In this document: positions 9,492 to 19,233 of the stretch, piece after piece
Layout: the number at the start of each line of letters is the position of its first letter
Numbering within the stretch: the stretch's first letter is position 1
DNA from: an uncultured Sphingomonas sp.
GTDB taxonomy: Bacteria; Pseudomonadota; Alphaproteobacteria; Sphingomonadales; Sphingomonadaceae
Assembly (NCBI RefSeq): GCF_902806265.1
Contig: NZ_CADCVZ010000015.1
Span: forward strand, 1-64,000
Direction of reading: 5' to 3'
DNA length: 64,000 nucleotides
The notes under the pieces: generated by a model
The model's input: the letters and a program-made list of their open reading frames with translations, nothing else
What the model was told of the DNA's origin: nothing
The model's database searches: none
Program-made: the position numbers and the translations under genes

Positions 9492-9807
9492 CTGGTCCCC
9501 GCCCGATTATAGGATTTAATTGCAAGGGAAAGCAGGCGCTGCCCTTTCCTCCCGCGGGCCCGCTACCTCGCAAGGTCGTCGCACAACAGCAACGATTACT
9601 AAGTTGTCGGCCAAGCGTGAGGTGGGCCGGACGAAGAGGCTTCCTGTCTTCAACAATGGTTAACAAGGTTCGCTTGTTAACAGCCGATTAGCTTGCGCGA
9701 CCCGCGCCGGGAGCGGCGCTGCCGTTCTGCGCTTAGCCTCAAACACCTGGCGCTGCCTTGTTGGTGCCGGATTTCGACCCTAACTCCCCGCACAAGGACA
9801 GTAATCC

Positions 9808-10902
9808 ATGGCAGATCTTACCTTCCATTTGGGCGGCCTCGCACGCGCTGCTAACCATCGCACTATCGGTGGGCGCGCTCGCGCGATTGCAGATGACAAG
9901 GCGATGCTGCGTGTAGCGGCCGATCTTACTCGCGACCTCAACGTCCCGAATCGGTCGTTCTACTGGTGCGATCTGGCTGGCTCGGCCGCGCTGGGGTACC
10001 TTGCGCTAGGCGTCGCAGTGGTAAGCAGGGATGCCGTTGCCCTTCTGGCAGGCGTTATCGCGATGCTAGTGCTGTACCGGGCTGGCAGCTTCATTCACGA
10101 GGTCACCCATATCAAGCATAGCCAACTGCCGGGCTTCCGCCGCGCATGGAACCTGCTGATCGGCGTTCCCCTGCTGGTGCCGTCCTTTCTCTACGAGGGA
10201 GTCCACAACCTCCACCACGCCAAGACGCGCTACGGCACCTCGGAGGACCCGGAGTATCTCCCGCTGGCCTCCATGAAGCCGTGGACGCTGCCGCTGTTCC
10301 TAGTGACCTCGGCGCTGGCCCCGATTGCCCTGTTGATCCGCTTCGCCCTGCTTGCTCCCTTGTCGCTGGTCAGCCGTTCGTTGCGCGATGCGGTTGTGGG
10401 TCGGCTGTCGGGACTGCAGATTAACCCGCACTTCCGCCGCCGTCCTCCAGAGGGTGAACTCAAGCGGCGCTGGCTGGTGCAGGAAGCCGCCTGCAGTGTC
10501 TGGGCGATCACGATCCTTGGCCTGGTCGTTTCCGGCACGCTGCCGCTGCGCGAGTTCGGGATCTTTCTCGCGATCGCAGCCGGCGTGATGTTCCTTAATC
10601 AGGTCCGGACGCTGGTGGCCCACCTGTGGGAGAATGAGGGCGAACAGATGTCGGTTACGGCCCAGTATCTCGACAGCGTCAACGTCCCCCCGCCCGCGAC
10701 CCTGCCGGTTCTATGGGCGCCCGTGGGCCTGCGGTATCATGCGCTGCACCACCTACTACCCGGCGTACCCTACCACAATTTGGGCGAGGCGCATCGTCGC
10801 ATCAGCGCCGCGCTCGATGGTGACAGCACGTTTCACGAGACCAATCACCGCGCGTTGTTGCCCTTGGTTCGCCGGCTCGCGTCGTCCACCCTGAGGCGCT
10901 AG
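9808..10902 (+). CDS. Membrane fatty acid desaturase-family protein
   Basis: Three His boxes: HEVTH, HNLHH, HALHH, plus hydrophobic segments. Confidence 0.85.
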   Translation: MADLTFHLGGLARAANHRTIGGRARAIADDKAMLRVAADLTRDLNVPNRSFYWCDLAGSAALGYLALGVAVVSRDAVALLAGVIAMLVLYRAGSFIHEVTHIKHSQLPGFRRAWNLLIGVPLLVPSFLYEGVHNLHHAKTRYGTSEDPEYLPLASMKPWTLPLFLVTSALAPIALLIRFALLAPLSLVSRSLRDAVVGRLSGLQINPHFRRRPPEGELKRRWLVQEAACSVWAITILGLVVSGTLPLREFGIFLAIAAGVMFLNQVRTLVAHLWENEGEQMSVTAQYLDSVNVPPPATLPVLWAPVGLRYHALHHLLPGVPYHNLGEAHRRISAALDGDSTFHETNHRALLPLVRRLASSTLRR

Positions 10903-10905
10903 CCG

Positions 10906-11565
10906 CTACTTGAGCGCAGCCAGCAGCTGCTCCGGGCTGCGCACATTCAAAGGCTGACCGTTGAGGCGGTAGGTCGGGGTTCCCGACACACCAGCCGCCT
11001 TGGCTGCCGCCTGGGTCTTCTGCAGCCAGCTAAGCCCGGCCGGGTCGGCAACGCAGCGGTTGGCGGCAACGGGCGTCAGGCCGTGCCGAGCCGCGAGCGT
11101 GCCCATGCCGGTGACTGCCACCACCTGCCGGTTGAACGCGCCCACGCCCTGTACCTTGGCGGCATCGAGCGCTGCGCGACGGGTCGCGTCCGCCATCGCG
11201 CCGCGCAGCCGCTCGGTGATCGCCTCGCTGTTGCGGTAATAATCTTGGATAAAGGCGAAGCGGTGGGACGTCGGAATGCAGCGCACTACCAGCGTGGCGG
11301 CGACGTCGTGCGGGAAGATGAGGTAGGGGCGGTATTCGAATTGTACCCGGCCGGTCTTCACCTGCGCCATGATCTGCTCGTCCGCCGCCTGGCTGAAGTG
11401 CGCGCAGTGCGAACAGTTGAGCGAGGCATACTCAACCAGCTTGAGCGGTGCGGCAGCTTGGCCAGTCCGCCAGCCGATCGCCGTGTTGACAACGGTGCGC
11501 GACCAGTCCCTTGGTGCCGCCGCAGTGATTGCAACGGCTATGCCGAGTAACAAAACAAGCTTCAT
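10906..11565 (-). CDS. DsbA-like thioredoxin-fold protein (CSHC active site)
   Basis: Signal-like N-terminus MKLVLLLGIAVAITAAA; LVEYASLNCSHCAHFS; GVSGTPTYRLNG. Confidence 0.85.
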   Translation of the reverse strand: MKLVLLLGIAVAITAAAPRDWSRTVVNTAIGWRTGQAAAPLKLVEYASLNCSHCAHFSQAADEQIMAQVKTGRVQFEYRPYLIFPHDVAATLVVRCIPTSHRFAFIQDYYRNSEAITERLRGAMADATRRAALDAAKVQGVGAFNRQVVAVTGMGTLAARHGLTPVAANRCVADPAGLSWLQKTQAAAKAAGVSGTPTYRLNGQPLNVRSPEQLLAALK

Positions 11566-11571
11566 CTGCGA

Positions 11572-12669
11572 CTACTCCTCGCTCCGGATCAGCACGGTTT
11601 CGCCGATAAGCAAGAACAACACAAAGGGCGCCCAGGCCGCAAGCACGGGCGGGTAGGCCCCCACGTTGCCCATGGCGAGGGCGAAATTATCGGCTACGAA
11701 GAAGCCAAAGCCGAGTCCCATTCCAACTGCCGCCCGCAGCAGAACCTTTCCCGAACGGGCGAGGCCGAAGGCTGCCACTCCGGCGAGGAGCGGCATGAGC
11801 AGGGTGGACAGCGGATTGGACAGCTTGTGCCACAAGGCCGCTTCCGCCGCGGCGGTGGGTCGACCGGCAAGGCGTAACTCCTCCACCGCTTGGCGGAGCG
11901 AAAAATAGTCGGTGCCATCCGGGTCCACCTTGGCGAGGGTGAAGCGTTCGGGCTCGACGCCCTCCAGCGCGGTGAGTTCCGGTAGGCGGCGCTGAAAGTT
12001 CATGCCGCTGTCGTACAGTCGAACCCCCCCAAGGCGCCAAGCATCGCCTTGCGGCACCGCCCGGTCGGCATCGATGATCCGGACGACGCTCTCCCCCTCG
12101 CGATCGAAGACGGTAAGCCGCTCCAGCCGAGTCGCCGGGCCGCGTCCGGCCACCATCCGCACGCGCACCATGTCTTCACCGTTGACCAGCCAGACGTTGC
12201 TCAAAATTCCGCTCTCGGGCGGCAGCGGGCGATAATCGTTGTCGTCCCAGGCGCTCAGCGTCCGAGTAGCCTTGGTAACCACTAACTCGTTGAAGGCGAA
12301 CGAGACTGCCGCCAGCGCGATACTGGTGACGATGAGGGGAGCGATGATCTGGTGGGCCGACAGGCCCGCGGCCTTCATCGCGATGACTTCGCTGTTCTGA
12401 TTCAACGCAGCAAAGCTGATCAGGGTGCCAAGCAGAAAGGAGAAGGGAAACGCGAAGGAGATGAGCTGCGGCAGGCGCAACGACACATATCTCCACAGCT
12501 CCGGTTCGCCATTTCCCGGCACATCCAGGATCTTGCCGCTTTCCGACAGCAGGTTGAGCGTCATCAGCACCAGGCTGAGGCTCAGCAGAACGGCGAAGCT
12601 GCGGGTCAGGAACAGCTTGACCGTATAGAAGGCGAGCCGCCGCGAGGGAAAGAAGTGGAGATTGATCAT
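11572..12669 (-). CDS. lptG: LPS export ABC transporter permease LptG
   Basis: MINLHFFPSRRLAFYTVKLFLTRSFAVLLSLSLVLMTLNLL; LptF/LptG-like; start overlaps the lptF stop (ATGA, 12666-12669). Confidence 0.88.
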   Translation of the reverse strand: MINLHFFPSRRLAFYTVKLFLTRSFAVLLSLSLVLMTLNLLSESGKILDVPGNGEPELWRYVSLRLPQLISFAFPFSFLLGTLISFAALNQNSEVIAMKAAGLSAHQIIAPLIVTSIALAAVSFAFNELVVTKATRTLSAWDDNDYRPLPPESGILSNVWLVNGEDMVRVRMVAGRGPATRLERLTVFDREGESVVRIIDADRAVPQGDAWRLGGVRLYDSGMNFQRRLPELTALEGVEPERFTLAKVDPDGTDYFSLRQAVEELRLAGRPTAAAEAALWHKLSNPLSTLLMPLLAGVAAFGLARSGKVLLRAAVGMGLGFGFFVADNFALAMGNVGAYPPVLAAWAPFVLFLLIGETVLIRSEE

Positions 12670-13925
12670 GCCCCGGCTTCGGCCTCGCGACCAAATTGCG
12701 GGAGCAGCCCGCGGATTGCCTTGCCGACCTTGCCGGCGGCGCGCTCCAGACTGCCGATCGGCTGCCCCCCGGGCTTGGTCGCCAGGGTTCGGTACATCCA
12801 GACGATCAGCGCCGCGAACAGGAGGAACGGTACCCAAAGCGCGATTTCCGGCAGGATCTTGCCGCGCGTTCCCGCGCCTTCCGCCCACTGGTTGAGCTTG
12901 TGATAAGCCACCACCAGGACGATCCCGACGAAGATGCCAAGCGAAGAGGCGCTGCGTTTGGGCGGCACCGCAAGGGCCACCGCGAGCAGCGGGATGAGCA
13001 GCATCATCGCCACCTCGACCAAGCGGAAGTGAAGATTGGAGCGAGCGGCAAGCTCGGCCTCTTGGTTCTTCGCCGTTCCTCCGTAACTCTCGCTCAAGAG
13101 TTCGGGCAAGGTGCGTTCATCCACCTCGTCCTCGGCCGCTCCGCGAGCCCGGAAGCGGTCAACTTGCGGGAGGTTGATCGGCAGGTCGTAGCTCTGGAAG
13201 GACAGGGTGCGCGGCGTCTGGAACTTGGCGCTTTGCTGGATGAGGCGACCGCGATCGAGCCGGAACAGGATGGTGTCGGGATCGTCCGTCGACAGGAAGC
13301 GGCCATGCTGGGCGGTGGCCACGATGCTGGTGCCGGAGTTGTCGTCCGCCTGGACGAAGATACCATGGAGTTGGGTGCCATTGCGTTCACTGCGATCGAT
13401 CCGCAGCGTGAAGCGCTTGGAGAGCGTGTTGAACTCGCCGACCTTGAGGCTGGCGCCGAGCGCACCAGACCGAAGATCGAACCGCAGCCGCTCATACCCA
13501 TAATGAGTCCACGGCTGGAGCCAGCCGACGATGAACAGGTTGAGCAGCAGCAGCCCGACGGCAAAGGCGTAAGGCACCCGCAGCAGCCGCCCAAAGCCGG
13601 CGCCCACCCCGCGTAGTGCATCCAATTCGGATGAAACCGCCAGCTTGCGAAAGGCCAGCAGCACGCCCAGTAGCAGCCCGATGGGAATGCCCAAGGCGAA
13701 ATACTCCGGCAGCAGATTAGCGAGCATCCGCCACACCACGCTGACCGGGCCGCCCGAATTGATCACGAAATCGAACAAGCGCAGCATCTTGTCGAGCACC
13801 AGCAGCGCCGCGGCGAGCACCAAGGTCCCGAGCAGCGGCACCAGGACGGACTTGGCGATGTAGCGATCGATCAGCGAAAGGCCGCGCACGGTTTGCGTCG
13901 CTCCCACACCATGATTTGGCCGCAA
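12666..13925 (-). CDS. lptF: LPS export ABC transporter permease LptF
   Basis: LIDRYIAKSVLVPLLGTLVLAAALLVLDKMLRLFDFVI...; exact start uncertain. Confidence 0.88.
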   Translation of the reverse strand: MRPNHGVGATQTVRGLSLIDRYIAKSVLVPLLGTLVLAAALLVLDKMLRLFDFVINSGGPVSVVWRMLANLLPEYFALGIPIGLLLGVLLAFRKLAVSSELDALRGVGAGFGRLLRVPYAFAVGLLLLNLFIVGWLQPWTHYGYERLRFDLRSGALGASLKVGEFNTLSKRFTLRIDRSERNGTQLHGIFVQADDNSGTSIVATAQHGRFLSTDDPDTILFRLDRGRLIQQSAKFQTPRTLSFQSYDLPINLPQVDRFRARGAAEDEVDERTLPELLSESYGGTAKNQEAELAARSNLHFRLVEVAMMLLIPLLAVALAVPPKRSASSLGIFVGIVLVVAYHKLNQWAEGAGTRGKILPEIALWVPFLLFAALIVWMYRTLATKPGGQPIGSLERAAGKVGKAIRGLLPQFGREAEAGA

Positions 13926-14111
13926 ATCACAGCAACATAACAGGTGGACGGTGGCGAGCCCAACCGTCCGTGTTGCGCGTGCTTATAGCGGGATCGATGA
14001 ACGAGACCATGCCAAAACATCGGTGGCCATCGAGCCGGGTGACGGTGGCGCTCACACCGGCATGTGTCGGACAGCAGCTTGGCTCCCTGGCTCCGTGTGA
14101 CTGAGGGCGCC

Positions 14112-15089
14112 ATGGCAGCAAAGCGCATCGCCCTCCTGTCGAATCCGAATTCCACCGGCAACCTGTTGCAGTTGCCTCGGATACGGTCGTTCTGTGCCGA
14201 TCACCCGGACATCTTCCATTACGAAGTCGAGCATGCCGAGCAGATCGGCGAGGCCCTGAAGACCATCGCTCGGGTGCGCCCCAAGCTGCTGGTCATCAAC
14301 GGCGGGGATGGCACGGTACAGGCCGCGCTGACCGAGTTGCACAATGGCGGACACTTCGGGAGCACGCGTCCTCCGGTAGCGGTGCTGCCTAACGGGAAGA
14401 CGAACCTCATCGCGCTGGATCTTGGCGCGCGCGGCGATCCGGTCGACGCGCTGAAGCGGTTCATGGACATCGCCAGGAACGACCTGGGAGATCACCTCGT
14501 CGCGCGGGAGCTCATTGCGCTGCGCTGCGGCTCGGGCGAGCAGCGTCCGGTGATTGGCATGTTCCTGGGCGGGGCGGGGCTGGCCGATACCATGCTCTAC
14601 TGTCGGCACCGGATCTATCCGCTGGGTTTGCCCAATGGGCTAAGCCACTTCATTACCGCCATTGCCGTGATCATGCGCGGACTGTTTGGCATCAAGGCGA
14701 GCTTCCTCCCGCCGGCGCCCGCACCGCTTCAGGTATCCGGACCCAACGGCGGCCCGATAAACGGGCGCTTTGCACTGCTCGCGGTCACCACCCTCGAGAA
14801 GCTGCTGCTGGGCAGCCAGCTGCGGGCCGGTGCGGGCGGTGGGCCCTTGAAGATGATCGCGATCGAACAGCGGCCTGGTTCGCTGCTGCGCGGGCTGATG
14901 GACGGCCTGGCCGGACGCTTTGCCAATCGGCCCCTGCGGGGCGTCCATGTGGAGGAGGCCAACGAGATCAGCATCGAGGGCGAGAGCTCGAGCGTGATCC
15001 TCGACGGCGAGACCTTTCAGGCAAGCGTCGGCCGTCCGATCCACCTGAGCCCCGCTTCCCCCTTGTCGTTCGTGCGGCTGGCAGCCTGA
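14112..15089 (+). CDS. Diacylglycerol/ceramide kinase-type lipid kinase (DAGK_cat)
   Basis: IALLSNPNSTGN...LLVINGGDGTVQAALTEL...VILDGETFQ. ATG at 14112 preferred over upstream GTG/ATG at 14064. Confidence 0.85.
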   Translation: MAAKRIALLSNPNSTGNLLQLPRIRSFCADHPDIFHYEVEHAEQIGEALKTIARVRPKLLVINGGDGTVQAALTELHNGGHFGSTRPPVAVLPNGKTNLIALDLGARGDPVDALKRFMDIARNDLGDHLVARELIALRCGSGEQRPVIGMFLGGAGLADTMLYCRHRIYPLGLPNGLSHFITAIAVIMRGLFGIKASFLPPAPAPLQVSGPNGGPINGRFALLAVTTLEKLLLGSQLRAGAGGGPLKMIAIEQRPGSLLRGLMDGLAGRFANRPLRGVHVEEANEISIEGESSSVILDGETFQASVGRPIHLSPASPLSFVRLAA

Positions 15090-15098
15090 AGGCAAGCG

Positions 15099-15971
15099 AT
15101 GAGTGGACTCGAGCGCCTCGTCCGCGAGGAACTACTCCAGCCGGTGGATTCCCGAGTGGAAGGGGTCGCCGCCGCGATCGCGCAGCGCCATGGCGCTGCG
15201 TCCCGCGCGGTGCTGTTCTACGGCTCGTGCCTGCGGGAACGGCAGCTCGATGGGCTGATGCTCGACTTCTACCTGATCGTTTCCGACTATCGCGCTGCGT
15301 ACACTTCCGGCTGGCTAGCTCAGGCGAACCGCTTGATTCCGCCTAACGTGTTCCCATTCGCGCACAACGGTCTCGCCGCCAAATATGCGGTGCTGAGCGA
15401 GGCTGACTTCCACCGTCTGAACGGACCGGAAACGCGCAGCGTGTCGGTGTGGGCACGGTTCGCGCAGCCCTCGCGCCTTGTCTGGTCGGCAGACGAGGCT
15501 GCGGCCCGCCGTGCGGTCGCGGCAGTGGCGCGGGCCGCCCCAACCTTGCTCAGCGCGGCGCTTGCCGAACTGCCGAACGACCAGCCGCCGTTGGAGCTGT
15601 GGCGCGGAGCCTTTGCCCTGACCTACTCCGCGGAGCTTCGGGCGGAGAAGAATAGCAGGGGTGGCAGCGTGGTCGACGTCGATCCCGCGCGCTACCGGCG
15701 CTTCACCGGGCCGGCGCTTTCCGCTGCGCGGGCCGAGGGTCGGCGGCGGGCGGGCGGCTGGCGCCGCCGCCGGGTGGAAGGCAAGCTGCTGTCCGTGCTC
15801 CGGCTCGCCAAAGCGAGTACGACGTTTGCCGGCGGCGCCGAGTACATCGCCTGGAAGATCAATCGCCATGCCGGCACGGATATTCGCTTGGCGCCGTGGC
15901 AGAAGCGCTGGCCGCTGCTGGCCGCCATTACTCTTGCGCCAAGACTGATTCGCTCGAAGGCGGTCCGTTAA
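15099..15971 (+). CDS. Nucleotidyltransferase-fold protein resembling Tam41/Mmp37 phosphatidate cytidylyltransferase
   Basis: VLFYGSCLRE...LMLDFYLIVSDY (GS...D-x-hydrophobic), AKYAVLSEADF, VWARFAQPSRLVW, FALTYSAELRAE: same motif order as Tam41. 9-nt gap to the lipid kinase. Confidence 0.6.
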   Translation: MSGLERLVREELLQPVDSRVEGVAAAIAQRHGAASRAVLFYGSCLRERQLDGLMLDFYLIVSDYRAAYTSGWLAQANRLIPPNVFPFAHNGLAAKYAVLSEADFHRLNGPETRSVSVWARFAQPSRLVWSADEAAARRAVAAVARAAPTLLSAALAELPNDQPPLELWRGAFALTYSAELRAEKNSRGGSVVDVDPARYRRFTGPALSAARAEGRRRAGGWRRRRVEGKLLSVLRLAKASTTFAGGAEYIAWKINRHAGTDIRLAPWQKRWPLLAAITLAPRLIRSKAVR

Positions 15972-15977
15972 GGTAGC

Positions 15978-17930
15978 TTAGCCGACGGCTCGGCTGACTT
16001 CTGGACTATCCCGGTGAAGGGCGGTCGCGACGGCGGCCGCCAGTCCGCTTACGGTGAACGGCTTACGCAGCAATTCGTGGCCGACCATGTCACCACTATC
16101 GCCCTCGCCGACGTAACCGGTGACGAACAGTATGGCGGTATGCGGTCGTCGCGCCTTGAGCTCGCGGACAAGCTCCGGACCCGCCATCTCGGGCATGATC
16201 ACGTCGCTGATGACGAGGTCGAAGTCCTGGCTATCGAACAAGGCGATCGCTTCCGCACCGGATGAGCAGGCGACCGGCCGATAGTCGAGGTCCTCCAGCG
16301 CACCGACAGTAGCGGCACGAACTCGGGGATCGTCCTCGACCAGCAGGATGCGTGCGCCAGGGACTGTTGGCTCGGTTTCGGTCCGGCGCTGCATGGCGGG
16401 ATGCATCCTGATCTCGGCCGGTTCCACCTGCGTTCGCGGCAGGTAGATCGACACGGTTGTTCCAACGCCTACTTCGCTCTCGATCCCGACTTCGCCCCCC
16501 GACTGGTGCGCGAACCCGAAAATCTGCGACAAGCCGAGGCCAGTGCCCTTGCCGACTTCCTTGGTCGTGAAGAAGGGCTCAAATGCGCGCTCCAGCACCT
16601 CGGGGGTCATGCCGGTGCCGGTATCCCGCACCGAAATGCGAACGTAATCGCCCGCGCGGACATCCCCGACTTCGTTCGCGGCCAGGGTGACGTTCGCGGT
16701 GGTGATCTCCACCCTGCCTTCGCCGTCCATCGCGTCCCGCGCGTTCACCGCCAGGTTGACGATGGCATTCTCCAGCTGATGTGGGTCAACGAAGATGGGC
16801 CAGGCGCCTCCCGCGAGCCTCACGTCGACCCGGACTCGCTCGCCCAGGGTCCGATCAAGCAGCTCGGACATGCCCGAGACGAGTTCGCGCGGGTCCGTAC
16901 GGATCGGCAGCAACGGTTCAGATCGAGCAAAGCTCAGCAGCCTCCGGGTGAGGGCGGCAGCGCGCGTGGCCCCTTCCATCGCATTGTTGAGGTGCGTGGT
17001 AACCTCGCGCCGCGGGCCATTCAGCCGGCGCATGGCAAGGTCGATCCCGCCGACCACCACGGCCAGCATGTTGTTGAAGTCGTGCGCGATGCCGCCCGTG
17101 AGCTGTCCGACCGCCTCCATCTTCTGGACTTGGCGAAGCTGTGCCTCGGCGGCTTCGCGCTCCTCGGCCTCCGCCTTCAGGGCGGCATTGGCGGCGGACA
17201 GCTCCTGCGTGCGCAGGGCCACTGCCCGCTCGAGCGTTTCCGCTTCCCGGCGCGATGCGCTGTTCTGCCGAAGAGCCTGGATCGACACGAAACTGAGGGT
17301 GATCGCCGCCAGGCCGACCACCACGCCAAGCCAGGACAGATAATCCGTCAAGCGGTCGGCTTCGGCCGAGAAGAACTGGGTGCGCAGCATGCTTCGGCGA
17401 AGCACTCGCCGTTCCGCGTCGGCGATCTCCACCAGCTTCTCGCGCAGGTCCGGTCCGGTTTGCGAGCGTGACGCGGCATAGAACAGCGGCGCGCCGCCCT
17501 GGCCCGCCTTGGCCAGCGCAGCACGGGCAGCGGGGGCGATCTCTTCGCCGCGGTCAAGGTAAAGCTGCTCGAGCTCGGCGACCCGGCGGAGCTGGCCGGG
17601 GTTGCGCCGGACGGCCTGCTCGAGTTGCTGGATCTGGTAGCCCGCTCGAGTCCATTGATCGCCGTAATAGCGGCCGCTTGTCTTGAGCTCCTCGTCGAGA
17701 ACGAAGCGGCCGAGCGCCGCCTCCGCCCGGGACAGGGTGGCGTCGACCGTGCGTACCAGCAGGGTCACATCGTAGGCGTGGCGTTCCTGCTGCAGCGCCA
17801 TGTCGCGGGCCTTGTTGGACACGGCGACGAGCAACACCATGCCGAGCAGGATCAGCGTCGCGAACAGCCCGCCGGCCGCGGCCCCGACGCGCCGCCAGTC
17901 GAAGCGATCTTCTTCACCTCCGACATACAT
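15978..17930 (-). CDS. Membrane hybrid sensor histidine kinase with C-terminal receiver domain
   Basis: CHASE3-like N-terminus, [15 protein letters not shown]-box, [11 protein letters not shown]-box, GTGLGLS, receiver [11 protein letters not shown]...[12 protein letters not shown]. Confidence 0.93.
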   Translation of the reverse strand: MYVGGEEDRFDWRRVGAAAGGLFATLILLGMVLLVAVSNKARDMALQQERHAYDVTLLVRTVDATLSRAEAALGRFVLDEELKTSGRYYGDQWTRAGYQIQQLEQAVRRNPGQLRRVAELEQLYLDRGEEIAPAARAALAKAGQGGAPLFYAASRSQTGPDLREKLVEIADAERRVLRRSMLRTQFFSAEADRLTDYLSWLGVVVGLAAITLSFVSIQALRQNSASRREAETLERAVALRTQELSAANAALKAEAEEREAAEAQLRQVQKMEAVGQLTGGIAHDFNNMLAVVVGGIDLAMRRLNGPRREVTTHLNNAMEGATRAAALTRRLLSFARSEPLLPIRTDPRELVSGMSELLDRTLGERVRVDVRLAGGAWPIFVDPHQLENAIVNLAVNARDAMDGEGRVEITTANVTLAANEVGDVRAGDYVRISVRDTGTGMTPEVLERAFEPFFTTKEVGKGTGLGLSQIFGFAHQSGGEVGIESEVGVGTTVSIYLPRTQVEPAEIRMHPAMQRRTETEPTVPGARILLVEDDPRVRAATVGALEDLDYRPVACSSGAEAIALFDSQDFDLVISDVIMPEMAGPELVRELKARRPHTAILFVTGYVGEGDSGDMVGHELLRKPFTVSGLAAAVATALHRDSPEVSRAVG

Positions 17931-18030
17931 ACCGTAACTTTAGGCTGCCTACTTCGCTTCGGCTAGCCCTGTTGCGGGATCGGGTGTGGTTTGGAGGCTG
18001 GCATTCAGACCCCGTGTGCTAATCGGCCCC

Positions 18031-19233
18031 ATGCGCTTGCCCTTGTCTATCGCTCTTCTTGCAGTTTCGCTTGCCGCAATCTCCGGCGAGGTCCGCGCGG
18101 CGGAGCCGATCCTGCAGGCTCCCAGCGCAGCTTTGGCGGCCGACGCGGCGAGCTATGCCGAGGCAATGGCTGTTCCTGCGCCCGAGGCGGAGCGCCGCCT
18201 CGCGCTCCAAGGGGCAAGCGTCGTCGTAACCGAGCGGTTGAGGGCACAATTTGGGGACCGGCTGGCCGGCCTGTTCATCGAGCATAGTCCGGAATGGCGG
18301 GTGGTCGTACTGCTCAAGGGAGAGCAACCCACAATAAGGCTGCTCATGCCTACCGGGCACCTCAAGGTTCCCGTGGAACTGCGCGGCGGCGCTGCGGCAA
18401 GCCGGGCGGAGGTACTTGGCGCAATCGACCGGCACCGCGGGCAGATCGCGGCGGTGGTCCCAGGCTCCCGCGGCATGGGGCACGATCCGCGCACGGGCGA
18501 GCTCGTGGTCATGCAGCGCATGTCGAGCGTGATCCGTCCCGCGGCCGAAGCCGAAGCGGAGCTTCGCCGGCTGACCGGCGTGCCCACTCGCCTCCGGCGA
18601 TTGCAGGCGAGTTTCGAGAATGCCGGGGCGGCGGGCGGCTCGCGCGTCGAAGGCTCGGACGGCAGCGGGCGGCGCTGGTTCTGCACCACGGGTTTCCTGG
18701 TCACCGATGGTAGCCAATTGGGAGTGACCACTGCGGCGCACTGTCCCGACGCCCTGACCTACCGTGGTCCGGACGGGGAAGAGCGCCTGCTGAAGTTCAC
18801 CGGGGGCTGGGGCACCGCCTACCGCGACGTTCAGGTGCATACCGGGGTGGGCCGCGCCGAGCCTTTGTTCTTCGCCGACCAGGCGCGCTCGGTCGCGCGG
18901 CCGGTCACCGGCTGGCTGACCCGGCCAATGACCCGCGCCGGCGACTGGGTGTGCAAGCGCGGGGAAGCCAGCGGAGCGAGCTGCGCCCTCGTTGAAATGA
19001 CCGACTTCGCGCCGCCGGGCGAGCTGTGCGGCGGACTTTGCTCCACCAGTTGGGTGACGGTGAAGGGACCCCAATGCAACCGCGGTGACAGCGGCGCGCC
19101 CGTATTCATCGGGACCACTGCGCTGGGCGTGCTGAAGGGCGGCGCCTTTCTGACCGGCGGAGCCTGCGCCTTCTACTATTATATGTCGGTCGACTATCTG
19201 CCCGGAGACTGGCGGCTGGCGGTCAGCCGATAA
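18031..19233 (+). CDS. Secreted trypsin-like serine protease
   Basis: Signal peptide MRLPLSIALLAVSLAAISGEVRAAEP; GVTTAAHC; CNRGDSGAPVF. Confidence 0.85.
   Translation: MRLPLSIALLAVSLAAISGEVRAAEPILQAPSAALAADAASYAEAMAVPAPEAERRLALQGASVVVTERLRAQFGDRLAGLFIEHSPEWRVVVLLKGEQPTIRLLMPTGHLKVPVELRGGAAASRAEVLGAIDRHRGQIAAVVPGSRGMGHDPRTGELVVMQRMSSVIRPAAEAEAELRRLTGVPTRLRRLQASFENAGAAGGSRVEGSDGSGRRWFCTTGFLVTDGSQLGVTTAAHCPDALTYRGPDGEERLLKFTGGWGTAYRDVQVHTGVGRAEPLFFADQARSVARPVTGWLTRPMTRAGDWVCKRGEASGASCALVEMTDFAPPGELCGGLCSTSWVTVKGPQCNRGDSGAPVFIGTTALGVLKGGAFLTGGACAFYYYMSVDYLPGDWRLAVSR

Noticed and set aside
7722-9512. 596-aa plus-strand ORF opposite the second GH5 gene
   Set aside because: Same artefact; mirrors the antisense ORF of the paralog because the coding strands are homologous.
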